Both the position numbers and the translations under genes were made by a program. A stretch of 37,519 nt of DNA from Chlorobiaceae bacterium (GTDB lineage: Bacteria > Bacteroidota > Ignavibacteria > UBA10030 > SZUA-254): the NCBI GenBank assembly GCA_013824245.1, contig PNNN01000015.1:1-37519 (forward strand). The letters are read 5' to 3'. Each line of letters begins with the position of its first letter. Within the stretch, counting starts at the first letter, position 1. The notes below the pieces were generated by a model. The model searched no databases and was not told the DNA's origin. It saw only the letters and a program-made list of their open reading frames with translations. Below are positions 1-9,744 of this stretch, piece by piece.

Positions 1-31
1 AACTTTATCTTTAATTTTTCAGATGTCTCTA

Positions 32-2386
32 TTAAGGTAGTTCATCGTCGAGCCAAATACGGGGTTCGATAAAATGTTGTTCCGGTTCCTCATCGAATCC
101 GGTATGAATCTCAGATTCAACAACTCGGGATTGAAACTTAATTTCATCAGGAGAAAATCCGAATAGATCAGATTCGGAAAATATTTTTTGAAAATCTTCT
201 TCCTTAAAAAGTAATTCGAATCTTTTTGAAAACTCGTTCAATCTTTTCAAGTAATAATCAACATCCTCATCGGGTGAATTTGCATCCCACTCGTCAATTA
301 ACCTGAATTTCTCAATTTCTTTTTTTGTCTCTTCTACCCCGGCAACATAGTATGAAATTACATCTCCACTTTTCCAATTGAAGCCGGAAGAAAGTGCAAC
401 CTCGTATCCAGTTGCCCGGTTTCTTTTCCCCGATTTTATGAGATTATTATATTCGTCAACAGTTTCGCGCAATATTTCTGTTTTTACAAGTAATCGGATC
501 GGTATTTTATGGTTCAAGATGCGATTTTTAAATTCACAATAAATCGTGTGGAGTTTGCGGATATCATTTTGCAATATTGCCTCAACAGATTGCCTGATGA
601 AATGTCTGCCTAATGGTTCAATATTCCGCGAAGTGAGTGCTGATCCTTTTAATATTATCTTGCCATCGTACGAGATCAATGCGTAATTACGTTTTTTATA
701 ACAGAAGATTCGCTTAAATCGATTTTCAATATTTATGCAAATCTCACATCCCAATTCTTTGGAAAGCTCATCGACATATAATCTTTCTTCCTCTAAACTC
801 TGAACAGATTGGGGTGGGACAATATATGCTTTCTCAGAATCAATCATCAAAGGAATTCCTCCCCGTTTCTTTAAAATGCCGATAAAATTTTGGATAAACC
901 CGATGCTTTTGTTCGTTGTAAAATCGTGCGCCGTAAAATCGTTGAATAAAGCCCGTGGATTACCGGTGTATTCATAAAAAGTATTAATCAATGAAGAAAT
1001 TAGAGAATGATAATCATCGTTATATTTTGAATTATCATCTTCCACATCCTTCTTTATTTTTAAAAGGGTTTTCAATAGATTTTGAAATACATCTAAATTA
1101 TCATATTTGAGTTTCAGATTATCATTCAGCATGAGATTGGGATAGATCGACTCTATATCCAAACAAATAACAGGTTCAAATATTCCTTGATAAAATATTT
1201 CTTCATAATTCTTGACTAACGTGCTGCCGGATGATCCCTTTGGGACAGAATGTTTTTGTCGGATATATTCTCTTAAAAAGATCGATTCGATCTTTGTCGA
1301 TATATTTGTTCTTGCCACAGTGTCATAATTAAAAGGAACAACTTGTGTTAAGAAAAATACTTTTGGCGAAAGCAGGGTAGATATCTTCTCGACCTCTTCA
1401 ATATTGTTTTTACAATTATTGATTACTATATCGGGATCGTTTTCCCATACGATACCTATCTGTTTTGGGTTGATATAAGTTCTGCCTTCAGACGGCAAAT
1501 CGAGATGAGATGAAATTGATCTTAAGGAATAATCGGAGATAGATTTTCGCCAATCTGCATGATACTGAACCAGATGCAGAATATCTATAACATGTCGCCC
1601 ATGGATTTCAACCGTAAAGTATTCTGCAAACCGTTCGTGGGATGAAAATCGGTTCTCGAGAAATCGAGGTTTAGAACCGTCTCTCCCAACAGCAAATTCA
1701 ATATTATGCAATTCACACCGCGCAGAAATATATGGCAGTATATAATTAAATATATCGTATCCTTCTATAGCATCGGGATCAAGTTGGTTTATAATATTAG
1801 TAAATTCGATCAGTATATCTTTTTCAGATTTGCGGCGGCATGTTAAAAATTTTTCAAAACCGCGATTGTCTTTAAGCGCGATGACAAGAATCCGATCTTC
1901 GAGGCGCATTGGGTTGCCGGTTTTATTACCATGCTTAATATTGGTCTGAATATCAAGTTGAAGTCGATGCAAATCTGAAAATCGCATCCCTTTAAAAAGT
2001 GTTCTGCCAGTTTGTTTTAAAAATTGAGCAACAGGATCGGTACGGACATGTATTACCGGAAGTTCAAAATAATTACTTATCTTCGATGGAGCATTTTCGT
2101 TGTATCTATTTAGAACGAAGTGTATTCCATTCCACATTTCGGACCAGTTTGAAAAAGCCGCGATGTAACGGAAATAATTTTCTCCTTCCAACTCCTTTAT
2201 CCAATGCTTATGGGGAAAGTTTTTTAAATAGACAGAATTTGAAATAAAAAAGAAAGGATAGAAATTCACATCCTCCGAAACAATTCTATCACCAATGCGT
2301 TTATAAATTCGCATTGAACGATCGCTCGAAGGATGGACTGCAACTATGTTTTCTTCAGGGTTAGAACCGTAAAGAAGATGGTTCAT
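32..2386 (-). CDS. Family B DNA polymerase-like protein with degenerate active sites
   Basis: 784 residues with the layout of a family B DNA polymerase: N-terminal domain, 3'-5' exonuclease region (about 140-300), palm/fingers (about 400-620). Motif A is readable at 410-416 as DIESIYP, and a KKRNYAL segment matches the KKRY element of the palm. Several catalytic positions differ from the family. Exo I reads DIQT (145-148) instead of DIET. Exo II reads GYDIFNYILPYI (209-220), lacking the usual Asn and Asp. Motif B (about 464-475) has Ser where the catalytic Lys is expected and Glu in place of the Gly of the YG pair. Motif C reads IDSEKAY (515-521), so the second Asp is Glu. Family membership is fairly safe; loss of exonuclease activity is likely, and loss or weakening of polymerase activity is inferred. 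The gene lies 12 nt downstream of the slipin gene in an apparent operon. Bacterial PolB proteins usually act in repair or translesion synthesis; this one may be structural, as proposed for archaeal PolB2. Confidence 0.8.
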   Translation of the reverse strand: MNHLLYGSNPEENIVAVHPSSDRSMRIYKRIGDRIVSEDVNFYPFFFISNSVYLKNFPHKHWIKELEGENYFRYIAAFSNWSEMWNGIHFVLNRYNENAPSKISNYFELPVIHVRTDPVAQFLKQTGRTLFKGMRFSDLHRLQLDIQTNIKHGNKTGNPMRLEDRILVIALKDNRGFEKFLTCRRKSEKDILIEFTNIINQLDPDAIEGYDIFNYILPYISARCELHNIEFAVGRDGSKPRFLENRFSSHERFAEYFTVEIHGRHVIDILHLVQYHADWRKSISDYSLRSISSHLDLPSEGRTYINPKQIGIVWENDPDIVINNCKNNIEEVEKISTLLSPKVFFLTQVVPFNYDTVARTNISTKIESIFLREYIRQKHSVPKGSSGSTLVKNYEEIFYQGIFEPVICLDIESIYPNLMLNDNLKLKYDNLDVFQNLLKTLLKIKKDVEDDNSKYNDDYHSLISSLINTFYEYTGNPRALFNDFTAHDFTTNKSIGFIQNFIGILKKRGGIPLMIDSEKAYIVPPQSVQSLEEERLYVDELSKELGCEICINIENRFKRIFCYKKRNYALISYDGKIILKGSALTSRNIEPLGRHFIRQSVEAILQNDIRKLHTIYCEFKNRILNHKIPIRLLVKTEILRETVDEYNNLIKSGKRNRATGYEVALSSGFNWKSGDVISYYVAGVEETKKEIEKFRLIDEWDANSPDEDVDYYLKRLNEFSKRFELLFKEEDFQKIFSESDLFGFSPDEIKFQSRVVESEIHTGFDEEPEQHFIEPRIWLDDELP

Positions 2387-2398
2387 CGCATTGTAATA

Positions 2399-3160
2399 TC
2401 ACTTTTTTCTGGCACGCTCGAGGAACGGCTCAATGATATCCATTGGTAACGGGAATATAATCGTAGAATTCTTATCGGCACCGATCTCTGTGAGAGTCTG
2501 TAAATATCTTAACTGTAATGCGATCGGGGTTTCACTGATGATCCTTGCCGCGTCTGAAAGTTTCTGACTTGCTTGAAATTCCCCTTCAGCATGAACAACT
2601 TTTGCCCTGCGTTCGCGCTCGGCTTCTGCCTGCTTCGCCATTGCACGCTGCATTTCGATAGGAAGATCGATTTGTTTCACTTCAACGTTGGATACTTTGA
2701 TACCCCACGGTTCAGTGTGCTCATCTATAATTTGTTGAAGCATACGATTGATTTTGTCGCGCTGTGCAAGAAGTTCATCAAGCTCTGATTGTCCTAAAAT
2801 GCTCCTGAGAGTCGTTTGTGAAAGTTGCGAGGTGGCAAACAGAAAATTTTCCACTTCCACTATTGCTTTTTCCGGTTGCACAACACGGAAATACAAAACA
2901 GCATTGACCTTTATCGATACGTTATCTTTAGTGATAATGTCTTGTGGGGGGACATCTAAAACAACAGTTCGCAAACTTACCTTCACCATCCGATCGACAA
3001 GCGGTATTAAAAAAATTATGCCGGGACCTTTTGCGGCAATCAATCTGCCTAATCTGAATATTACGCCGCGTTCATATTCCCGTAATACGCGAATGGCATT
3101 TGATAAGATGATAATGCCGAATAAAACAACTACAACAAAAAATACTGAAACAGTTTCCAT
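2399..3160 (-). CDS. Slipin (stomatin-like SPFH/Band 7 membrane protein)
   Basis: 253 residues. One hydrophobic segment (about 5-23) anchors the protein. It is followed by an SPFH/Band 7 domain (about 28-190) with typical features: [13 protein letters not shown] after the anchor, the [12 protein letters not shown] turn, and the [13 protein letters not shown] segment. A charged helical region rich in Ala/Glu (about 165-205) corresponds to the coiled coil that drives oligomerisation. Slipins form membrane scaffolds and are commonly encoded next to NfeD. Here nfeD lies directly upstream with a 21-nt gap, which supports the assignment. In Pyrococcus horikoshii the partner NfeD-type protease cleaves the C terminus of the stomatin homologue; whether that happens here is inference. 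Confidence 0.93.
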   Translation of the reverse strand: METVSVFFVVVVLFGIIILSNAIRVLREYERGVIFRLGRLIAAKGPGIIFLIPLVDRMVKVSLRTVVLDVPPQDIITKDNVSIKVNAVLYFRVVQPEKAIVEVENFLFATSQLSQTTLRSILGQSELDELLAQRDKINRMLQQIIDEHTEPWGIKVSNVEVKQIDLPIEMQRAMAKQAEAERERRAKVVHAEGEFQASQKLSDAARIISETPIALQLRYLQTLTEIGADKNSTIIFPLPMDIIEPFLERARKK

Positions 3161-3181
3161 GGTATACTCCGTTAAAATGTT

Positions 3182-4465
3182 CTAATCGATTCTTCTTACT
3201 CTAAGTTTTAAATTTTCAGTTTCTTCAACTTTGACTTTTGTGCCTTGATCTATGAATCCCTCGATACTGGTTGCTTTCCAGATTTCGCCATGAACTTTCA
3301 CCAATCCATCGGGACGTAAATCATTGAACACTTCACCAACCTCACCGATTATTCCTTCGATGCCGGTAGTGGTTTTTCGTTTTTGTGCCTTGATGCCCAT
3401 TCCGATTGCAAATAGAAAGAATGCAACTGTGAGCAGAATTGTTATAAAAATTACTTCCCAAGATACAAATATAACTTCTATAAACGAACTTGTTTGATAC
3501 AACATGATCGATCCTAACGATAAAGATACAACTCCACCGATGGTCAATAATCCATGGCTTATGATTTTAATCTCTAAAAGAAAGAGAACAATTGCAAATA
3601 TGATTAATGCCAATCCGGCGTAGTTGATCGGAAGAGTGTGCATTGAGTAAAAAGCTAATACAATGCAAATAAAACCGACAATACCGGGGAGGATCGATCC
3701 TGGGTTATAAAGTTCGAATAACAATCCGTAAAAACCAAGCATCATCAGGAGGTATGCGATATTCGGATCTGAAAGTATATCCAATATATTTTGTTGAAAT
3801 GATTTATCGAAGTTTTTTATGATCGCATCTTTTGTGGATAATATTTTTACGCCGCTACTCGTTTCAATAGACTTATGATCGATGATTTTAAGTAATTCAG
3901 AAATGCTTGTTGCGATGGTATCGATCACTCCTAAATTTATAGCTTCTTTCTCAGTGATAGAAATACTTTTCCGAACCGCATCTTCAGCCCATTTAATATT
4001 CCGGTGACGCTTTTCACTTATAGTTCGAATGAAAGCTGCAGCATCGTTTGTTGCTTTTTCAATCATCACCGAATCTTTTTGTTCACCGATAGTTACCGGA
4101 TGTGCCGCACCAATATTTGTTCCCGGTGACATAATCGCGATATGAGCCGCGAGGGTTACAAAAACACCGGCAGAAGCGGCTTGTGAACCAGCAGGTGATA
4201 CATAAACGATAATCGGGATGGGTGAAGTCAAGAAATCAGAAACTATGATTCGAGTAGATTTTAGTAATCCTCCGGGTGTGTTCAAATTGATTATTAAACA
4301 CTCGGCATCTTCTTCGTTTGCATTCTTAATTGCATTGCGAATATAATCGGCTGAAGCGGGATTTATTGCTCCATCTATCGTGATGGTATGCACTATGGTT
4401 TGCTGGGAGAAAGAGAATGTGAAGAGGAAGGATTGTAAAATAAAAACGAATCGTAATTTCATCAT
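3182..4465 (-). CDS. NfeD-family membrane serine protease (long form, 1510-N type)
   Basis: 427 residues. A signal peptide (about 1-20) precedes a ClpP/crotonase-fold serine protease domain (about 22-220), then a block of four to five membrane segments (about 235-355) and a C-terminal OB-fold NfeD domain (about 365-427). The likely nucleophile is Ser98 in the AASAG motif and the general base Lys137, close to the Ser97/Lys138 dyad of P. horikoshii PH1510. The conserved LNTPGG loop is at about 61-66. This is the long NfeD form that pairs with slipin, encoded immediately downstream. It is the first gene of the apparent nfeD-slipin-PolB operon. The dyad argues for an active protease working at the membrane on slipin or other membrane proteins. 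Confidence 0.92.
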   Translation of the reverse strand: MMKLRFVFILQSFLFTFSFSQQTIVHTITIDGAINPASADYIRNAIKNANEEDAECLIINLNTPGGLLKSTRIIVSDFLTSPIPIIVYVSPAGSQAASAGVFVTLAAHIAIMSPGTNIGAAHPVTIGEQKDSVMIEKATNDAAAFIRTISEKRHRNIKWAEDAVRKSISITEKEAINLGVIDTIATSISELLKIIDHKSIETSSGVKILSTKDAIIKNFDKSFQQNILDILSDPNIAYLLMMLGFYGLLFELYNPGSILPGIVGFICIVLAFYSMHTLPINYAGLALIIFAIVLFLLEIKIISHGLLTIGGVVSLSLGSIMLYQTSSFIEVIFVSWEVIFITILLTVAFFLFAIGMGIKAQKRKTTTGIEGIIGEVGEVFNDLRPDGLVKVHGEIWKATSIEGFIDQGTKVKVEETENLKLRVRRID

Positions 4466-4586
4466 AAAGATCGAAAAATTATCTGTAATAATGATTCTTT
4501 AGTATTTCGTTATATTCTTTCCGTTAAAACTTCGTTCTGTTCATTGCATGTAAAACGAATTTCTACTTCCGTGGAACGTAGTTTTG

Positions 4587-4674
4587 CGGAAAGGGTGGGA
4601 TTCGAACCCACGGACCGCTTTTGACGGTCACACACTTTCCAGGCGTGCCAATTCAACCGCTCTTGCACCTTTCC
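4587..4674 (-). tRNA. tRNA-Ser (anticodon GGA)
   Basis: An 88-nt class II tRNA on the minus strand. The acceptor stem GGAAAGG (4674-4668) pairs with CCTTTCC (4594-4588), with discriminator G at 4587. The anticodon stem CACGC/GTGTG encloses the loop CTGGAAA, placing anticodon GGA at 4640-4638. The long variable arm and the T arm with GGTTCGAATCC are present, as expected for serine. The 3' CCA is not encoded; the bases after the discriminator are CA then A. Confidence 0.96.
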
Positions 4675-4685
4675 GTTATGCGATT

Positions 4686-4714
4686 AATATAAGTGAAATT
4701 CATGTAAAAGCCAA
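4686..4714 (-). promoter_or_regulatory. Sigma70-type promoter of tRNA-Ser(GGA)
   Basis: On the minus strand TTGGCT (4714-4709) is followed after 17 nt by TATATT (4691-4686). The -10 box lies 12 nt before the tRNA 5' end, so the leader would be only a few nucleotides. Good match to the -35/-10 consensus; assignment is by eye. Confidence 0.65.
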
Positions 4715-4762
4715 AATATTCTTTCATGCCATTTGATGATTGCTATTTTTAAAAATCATATT

Positions 4763-4791
4763 TTGAGTTTTTGTGAAAAATATTATATATT
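4763..4791 (+). promoter_or_regulatory. Promoter of the six-gene envelope operon
   Basis: TTGAGT (4763-4768), a 17-nt spacer and TATATT (4786-4791) form a good sigma70-like promoter 44 nt before the ATG at 4835. Its position decides the start of the first gene: the in-frame ATG at 4733 lies upstream of this promoter and would not be on the transcript. Confidence 0.6.
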
Positions 4792-4834
4792 AAGCATCAT
4801 TAAACGACCATCTATTAAAGCGATCACTCAAATA

Positions 4835-7042
4835 ATGAGAATACTCACATTTTACCGCAATAGTTTTATTCCTATCCTCCTGTTAATTTCTTTTATTTCC
4901 GTTTACTCTCAGGAGGAAACAGTCCTAAGAAAACCAACCGTTGACATTGAAAAAAAATTCACAAGCGTTGGTAATATAGGATTAACGATCACGAATTTCG
5001 GGACGTTAGGAACCCGAAATAATTTCTGGCCCACACAACCTTCTTGCGAATATCCCCGTGGCTCACGGATAGAACATATCTATCAAGCCGGTATTTGGAT
5101 CGGCGCTCAGATGAAAACATTCGATCCATACGATCCAAAAAATGGACAAATTCTCGTATCTACCGCTGCCAGCGATCGCACCACGCGTTCTTCGCTTCAG
5201 CACTTGATTGACGGATATGAATTTAATTCCGCCATCACCGATTCGATAACAGAGCTTTCTACTATGACGGATGATCGTCCGATTTCTTCCCAATTTTCCG
5301 CAGGTGCGGTGAGCCATCAAGATTTTGTTTCGGATTATACCGATATGTTTACACGTGTTCCGGCAACCGGAGATACAATCACTAACCATATTCCATTGGG
5401 TATCAAGGTACATCACGAAAGTTATTCATGGAATTTTCCATTCGCCGATTTCTTTGTGATTCTTCGGTATGTTATTTCAAATGCAAGCATAGCAGATACT
5501 TTAGATTCGGTCTATGTTGGAATGTGGACAAATGCCCCGGTACGAAATACTAATTTAGTCAGACCCGGAACTCCGGGATATTTTCTTTATACTGCTCACG
5601 GATTTGATCCCGCCAATCGAATGGCTTATTCATTCGATTTCAGCGGGACTCCCGGAGGTCCGCCGGCTGATAGTTATTTAGGAATAAAACTTCTTGGCAC
5701 AACTCCATTTCCATTTGGAATCGATTCATTGGGACAGTTGCAGAATCAAACCTTTTACAATGCATGGGAGTATCGTTTAGAAAGTACCGATCCAACCTAT
5801 AACTCACCTCAGTACGATTATTCCGATGTTCCTTCGCTAAGCAGATACACACGCTTAAAAACAATGATGGATACTTCTGCAATAAGCGCATTGAAAACAC
5901 GTATTCCGGCAAAGTATGGATATAATTATCTTATCTCTGCCGGACCTTTCAACCGTCTTAATCCTGGCGATTCTGTTGAAGTGGTGTTCGCTGTTGTGTG
6001 CGCGAAAAAATTCGGGACATTGGCGGCAAGTAACGATCTGCTAATTCAAAGAAAAAATTTGTACACGAATGCCAATTGGGCACAAAAAGCATATAATGGT
6101 GAAGATGTAAATGGCACAGATAGCCTTGAAGCAGATGAGGACATTGCAACCCGCGATTCTCTCGGTCTTCGATATGAACCGGATAATAAAATCACTCGAT
6201 ATTTACTCCCGGCACCCCCGCGACGGCCTAGGGTACATGCGGAAGTTGACGATCAGAACGTAGTTTTATACTGGGATAAATCTTCAGAAACTTCGATAGA
6301 TCCCGTTACCGGTGAAAAAGATTTTGAAGGTTATAGAATATACCGATCGAACACTGGATCCGATTTTCTAAATCATGAAAATTTCATTTTAAATTTATCG
6401 ACTGTCGGTGAATTCGATATAAAAGATAGTATCGGTTACGATACCGGATTGAATCGGATCGCTCTTGAAACTCCTGTTACATTCCCCGGTGATTCGGTAA
6501 AATATTATTACCGCTTTCCACCTCTCGGGGCAGAGGTAAAACATTTAAACGGGTGGCAGTATCTTTATGGAATTTCAGCATTCGATCGCGGCGATACAGT
6601 TAACAATGTCCCAAGTTTAGAAAGCGCGAAATCGTGGAACAGGGTCATTCCGGGAACAAAACCGACTTCAGATAAATCTGTAAACATAGGTGTCTATCCA
6701 AATCCATATTACGTTAATGCGTATTGGGATGGTAGTCGTGAACGATTACGCAAAATTTATTTCTTCAATCTTCCCGCCCGATGTGAAATTCGTATTTATA
6801 CTCTCGCTGGAGATGTTGTTACAATTCTTGATCACGACGCAAACACTTATCAAGGCGACGGAATAGAATGGTTCAACCAATTCGGCGACCCAAATAACAA
6901 AGCGAACTTTGCGGGTGGCGAACACGCATGGGACTTAATTACTCGCTACGATCAAGCGGTAGCAACCGGTCTTTATCTTTTTACAGTGGAAGATAAGGAA
7001 ACGGGCGATGTCAAACGCGGCAAATTTATGATTATTAAATAA
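4835..7042 (+). CDS. Secreted protein with type IX secretion-like C-terminal sorting domain
   Basis: 735 residues from the ATG at 4835, which gives a clean signal peptide (MRILTFYRNSFIP... ending near SVYSQ). The frame is open upstream to 4733, but that extension lacks a leader and contains the promoter. The body is rich in Asp, Tyr, Thr and Pro with beta-rich character. A fibronectin III-like segment starts near residue 460 (RPRVHAEVDDQNVVLYW). From about residue 618 comes a domain with VYPNPYY, followed by strands ending ATGLYLFTVED and a terminal GKFMIIK, matching the T9SS C-terminal sorting domain pattern. It is the first of six tightly packed genes encoding envelope proteins, so it is probably exported to the cell surface or outside. 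The molecular function of the body is not recognised. Confidence 0.82.
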   Translation: MRILTFYRNSFIPILLLISFISVYSQEETVLRKPTVDIEKKFTSVGNIGLTITNFGTLGTRNNFWPTQPSCEYPRGSRIEHIYQAGIWIGAQMKTFDPYDPKNGQILVSTAASDRTTRSSLQHLIDGYEFNSAITDSITELSTMTDDRPISSQFSAGAVSHQDFVSDYTDMFTRVPATGDTITNHIPLGIKVHHESYSWNFPFADFFVILRYVISNASIADTLDSVYVGMWTNAPVRNTNLVRPGTPGYFLYTAHGFDPANRMAYSFDFSGTPGGPPADSYLGIKLLGTTPFPFGIDSLGQLQNQTFYNAWEYRLESTDPTYNSPQYDYSDVPSLSRYTRLKTMMDTSAISALKTRIPAKYGYNYLISAGPFNRLNPGDSVEVVFAVVCAKKFGTLAASNDLLIQRKNLYTNANWAQKAYNGEDVNGTDSLEADEDIATRDSLGLRYEPDNKITRYLLPAPPRRPRVHAEVDDQNVVLYWDKSSETSIDPVTGEKDFEGYRIYRSNTGSDFLNHENFILNLSTVGEFDIKDSIGYDTGLNRIALETPVTFPGDSVKYYYRFPPLGAEVKHLNGWQYLYGISAFDRGDTVNNVPSLESAKSWNRVIPGTKPTSDKSVNIGVYPNPYYVNAYWDGSRERLRKIYFFNLPARCEIRIYTLAGDVVTILDHDANTYQGDGIEWFNQFGDPNNKANFAGGEHAWDLITRYDQAVATGLYLFTVEDKETGDVKRGKFMIIK

Positions 7043-7044
7043 AT

Positions 7045-9744
7045 ATGTATATGAAATCATTTCTATTTACAATTCCGTTAATGGTACTGCTCTTAACCGG
7101 GTGTCCTAAAAATATCCCGGATAATCCGTTGGCAAATAAATCACCTAATACATTTCTGTGGCTTTTCCCGGATTCTACTCTTGCCGATGGTACAAGTAAA
7201 CAACATATAAAATGGTGGGCAGAGGACCCTGACGGAGTGATAAAAGGGTATTTATTCTCTTTTGATACAGTCAGTTATTACGATTCCACCGGTCTTGTAG
7301 ATTCGCTTCATCAGATAGGTTGGAGATGGAGAAGCGGGCAAGATACAATAATTGCATTCCCGTTGGAACGCAAGCGGCAAACTTTTTATGTAGCGGTAAA
7401 AGCGGTTGATAACAGCCTGACCACCTCCATTAACGATCATGCGCTGATAAGATTTGTAAGCGGGGAAGCTTATTGGGACAAGGATGAAAACGGCTCGTTC
7501 GACGGAAATGATATTAAAATAACATTTCCGGCCAATTCGATTGATCCGACTGCCGCGACACTCGATATGCCTACTTTAAATCAGCCACCGACTGTAGTTT
7601 TTTCTCCCAGCCCTGCAAATCAAGCGGTCGCGATGACACAGCCCGAAACAACCTATACAGCCGTTACGTTTGGATGGGTTGGCACTGACCCTGACGGTGA
7701 TAAAACGATAGTTGAATATCAAATAGCTCTAAATGATTTGAGCGACACAACCAGATGGGTAACTTTAACTGCAAACAGCGTCAGAGTCCCCGGCAGTGAT
7801 TTTAGATTGTCGGATGATTTCATTTCGCTCATTACTCTTTATGTTCCGCGCAGCAGAAGCGATGCGGCAAACGGCGAAGTTGATGCCGATATTTACAGCG
7901 GATCTTTTTTAAAGAGACAAAAAATAGGTACAATTCGCGGATTGAAACTTGATAGTTTAAATACTTTTTATTTGAGAGGAAAAGATATCGCAGGCGATTA
8001 CAGTCCGTTTATACGAACTCCCGACGCAACAAAGAGGTGGTTCGTCCGAAAACCACAAAGCAGATTATTGGGTGTTATCGATTATAACAACAGCGACAGT
8101 ACAGCCGCGAGAAATACTTATCGGAAAGCTTTTTCAAACATAATTCTTCCTTCAGGAATGGTTAGCAATTATGATGAACTAAACATTGGCAGGGGAGTTA
8201 CGCTTCAACAGAAGAAGGATGCGTCTGACGGCAGAGCAAATCCACAATACGGTGTTCTAGTGCCGCCGTTTATCGATCCGGCTTTTACATATACGATGTT
8301 TCTTTTTGATTATGTTTTCTGGTACACAGATGTGTATCCAAGTTTGCCGGTTGCCCAATTTTCATTATTCCATTATTATAACACTTTGTTCGATGGTCAT
8401 AAAGGAAGAGTGATATTCTCAACGTCATTCGAATACAGACCCGATCCATTGGATGTAATAAACGATTTTGCTCCTATAGACAGCATAAGCGCGGTTAATC
8501 TCGCAAGCTTTCCGCTGCAATTTCCGCGATATGGAGATTCCCGTGTTCTCGGAGGATCTATGTTGATCCCGGATTCATCGGAGAGTAACAATATTTATCC
8601 ATCATTAAAATTTAATCCGGATAAGTACAGTCATTTAGTTTACATTAGACCTATTTACCGCAGAGCAGACGCGCGATATATTTATCATTTACAAAACGAT
8701 ACGCAAATTCCACTGCGTTATGCTTACACTAAAACGCTGAATGAATTAAAATCTGCTGCGATCACAAGTGGCGCAATGACTGTCTGCGGAACATCAGGTC
8801 TGATTCTCAATTCAACTAACGGTGGTGACGCGTGGAGTTCACAGAGAAGCGGAACTCAATATACTTTGAACTCGATTCAACTCTTCGATAATTTGAATGG
8901 CACTATCGTTGGAGATTCAGGGACGATTCTTAGAACAAACAACGGTGGCATCAGTTGGGAAAGCCAATCTATTCTCACTTACGAAACTTTATCGGCTGTA
9001 GATTTTATTAATTCATCAATGGGATTAGTAGTTGGGACACATGGTCTTGTAATTCGGACTACCAATGGTGGTGTTAAGTGGGATTCGTATTCAAGCAGTA
9101 CAAGAAAAACATTACGTGGTATTGACTTCTTCGATGCTTCAAATGCGATTGCCGTTGGTGACAGCGCCATAATAAAATCAACTGATGGCGGTCTTACATG
9201 GCGCGCAACCGGACCCGCTAACCGTACATTGTATGGTGTGCGATATGTAAACGCTTCAACAATTTTAGCGATAGGCGCTAACGGTACATTATTTCGTTCC
9301 ACCGATGGCGGAGAACAATGGAATTCACAGGGCGGACTCACGGGTTCTTTACGTTCAATCTATTTCGTAGATCAAAATAACGGTTGGATATCAGGTAAGG
9401 ATGGTATTTTATTTACCACATCCGATGGCGGACTAACATGGAGTTCACAATCTGGTCTCGGAATCGGACTCACACAACATCTCAACGCGCTTCAATTTCT
9501 ATCACCGCAAACCGGTATTTGCGCCGGCTCGGGTGCCGTAATCATGCGAACTACAAACAGCGGTTTAAACTGGACCACACAACCTAGAGGCAATATTGAT
9601 ATCGCGGTAATAGATGGAACCAAAAATTTTGTCTTTGTGGCTCTTCCTTTGCACCTACTGAATGGAAATCCCACACCAAGCGAAGACGGCGGTTACTTAA
9701 AACCGTTCTTTGAACATATCCTCCTTAAGGAGTTTGCCCAATGA
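7045..9744 (+). CDS. Lipoprotein with YCF48/BNR-type beta-propeller repeats
   Basis: 899 residues (or 897 if translation begins at the second ATG, 7051). A lipoprotein signal peptide ends in the lipobox LLTGC at about residue 20, so the mature protein should be lipid-anchored. Residues 30-560 contain fibronectin-like Ig strands and an uncharacterised region. From about 570 to 850 there are at least six repeats with the T(T/S)(N/D)GG..W core (for example TTNGGVKWDS, STDGGLTWRA, TSDGGLTWSS), typical of YCF48/BNR propellers. The start lies 2 nt after the preceding stop, and the end overlaps the TonB-dependent receptor gene by 4 nt, indicating translational coupling. The role is unknown; surface lipoproteins beside TonB receptors often bind ligands or assist secretion. 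Confidence 0.85.
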   Translation: MYMKSFLFTIPLMVLLLTGCPKNIPDNPLANKSPNTFLWLFPDSTLADGTSKQHIKWWAEDPDGVIKGYLFSFDTVSYYDSTGLVDSLHQIGWRWRSGQDTIIAFPLERKRQTFYVAVKAVDNSLTTSINDHALIRFVSGEAYWDKDENGSFDGNDIKITFPANSIDPTAATLDMPTLNQPPTVVFSPSPANQAVAMTQPETTYTAVTFGWVGTDPDGDKTIVEYQIALNDLSDTTRWVTLTANSVRVPGSDFRLSDDFISLITLYVPRSRSDAANGEVDADIYSGSFLKRQKIGTIRGLKLDSLNTFYLRGKDIAGDYSPFIRTPDATKRWFVRKPQSRLLGVIDYNNSDSTAARNTYRKAFSNIILPSGMVSNYDELNIGRGVTLQQKKDASDGRANPQYGVLVPPFIDPAFTYTMFLFDYVFWYTDVYPSLPVAQFSLFHYYNTLFDGHKGRVIFSTSFEYRPDPLDVINDFAPIDSISAVNLASFPLQFPRYGDSRVLGGSMLIPDSSESNNIYPSLKFNPDKYSHLVYIRPIYRRADARYIYHLQNDTQIPLRYAYTKTLNELKSAAITSGAMTVCGTSGLILNSTNGGDAWSSQRSGTQYTLNSIQLFDNLNGTIVGDSGTILRTNNGGISWESQSILTYETLSAVDFINSSMGLVVGTHGLVIRTTNGGVKWDSYSSSTRKTLRGIDFFDASNAIAVGDSAIIKSTDGGLTWRATGPANRTLYGVRYVNASTILAIGANGTLFRSTDGGEQWNSQGGLTGSLRSIYFVDQNNGWISGKDGILFTTSDGGLTWSSQSGLGIGLTQHLNALQFLSPQTGICAGSGAVIMRTTNSGLNWTTQPRGNIDIAVIDGTKNFVFVALPLHLLNGNPTPSEDGGYLKPFFEHILLKEFAQ

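Noticed and set aside
2748-3185. 145-codon plus-strand ORF opposite slipin
   Set aside because: Antisense to a clearly conserved Band 7 protein; no recognisable family and no promoter.
4733-4834. Upstream N-terminal extension of the sorting-domain protein
   Set aside because: It precedes the promoter at 4763-4791, and starting at 4835 gives a proper signal peptide.
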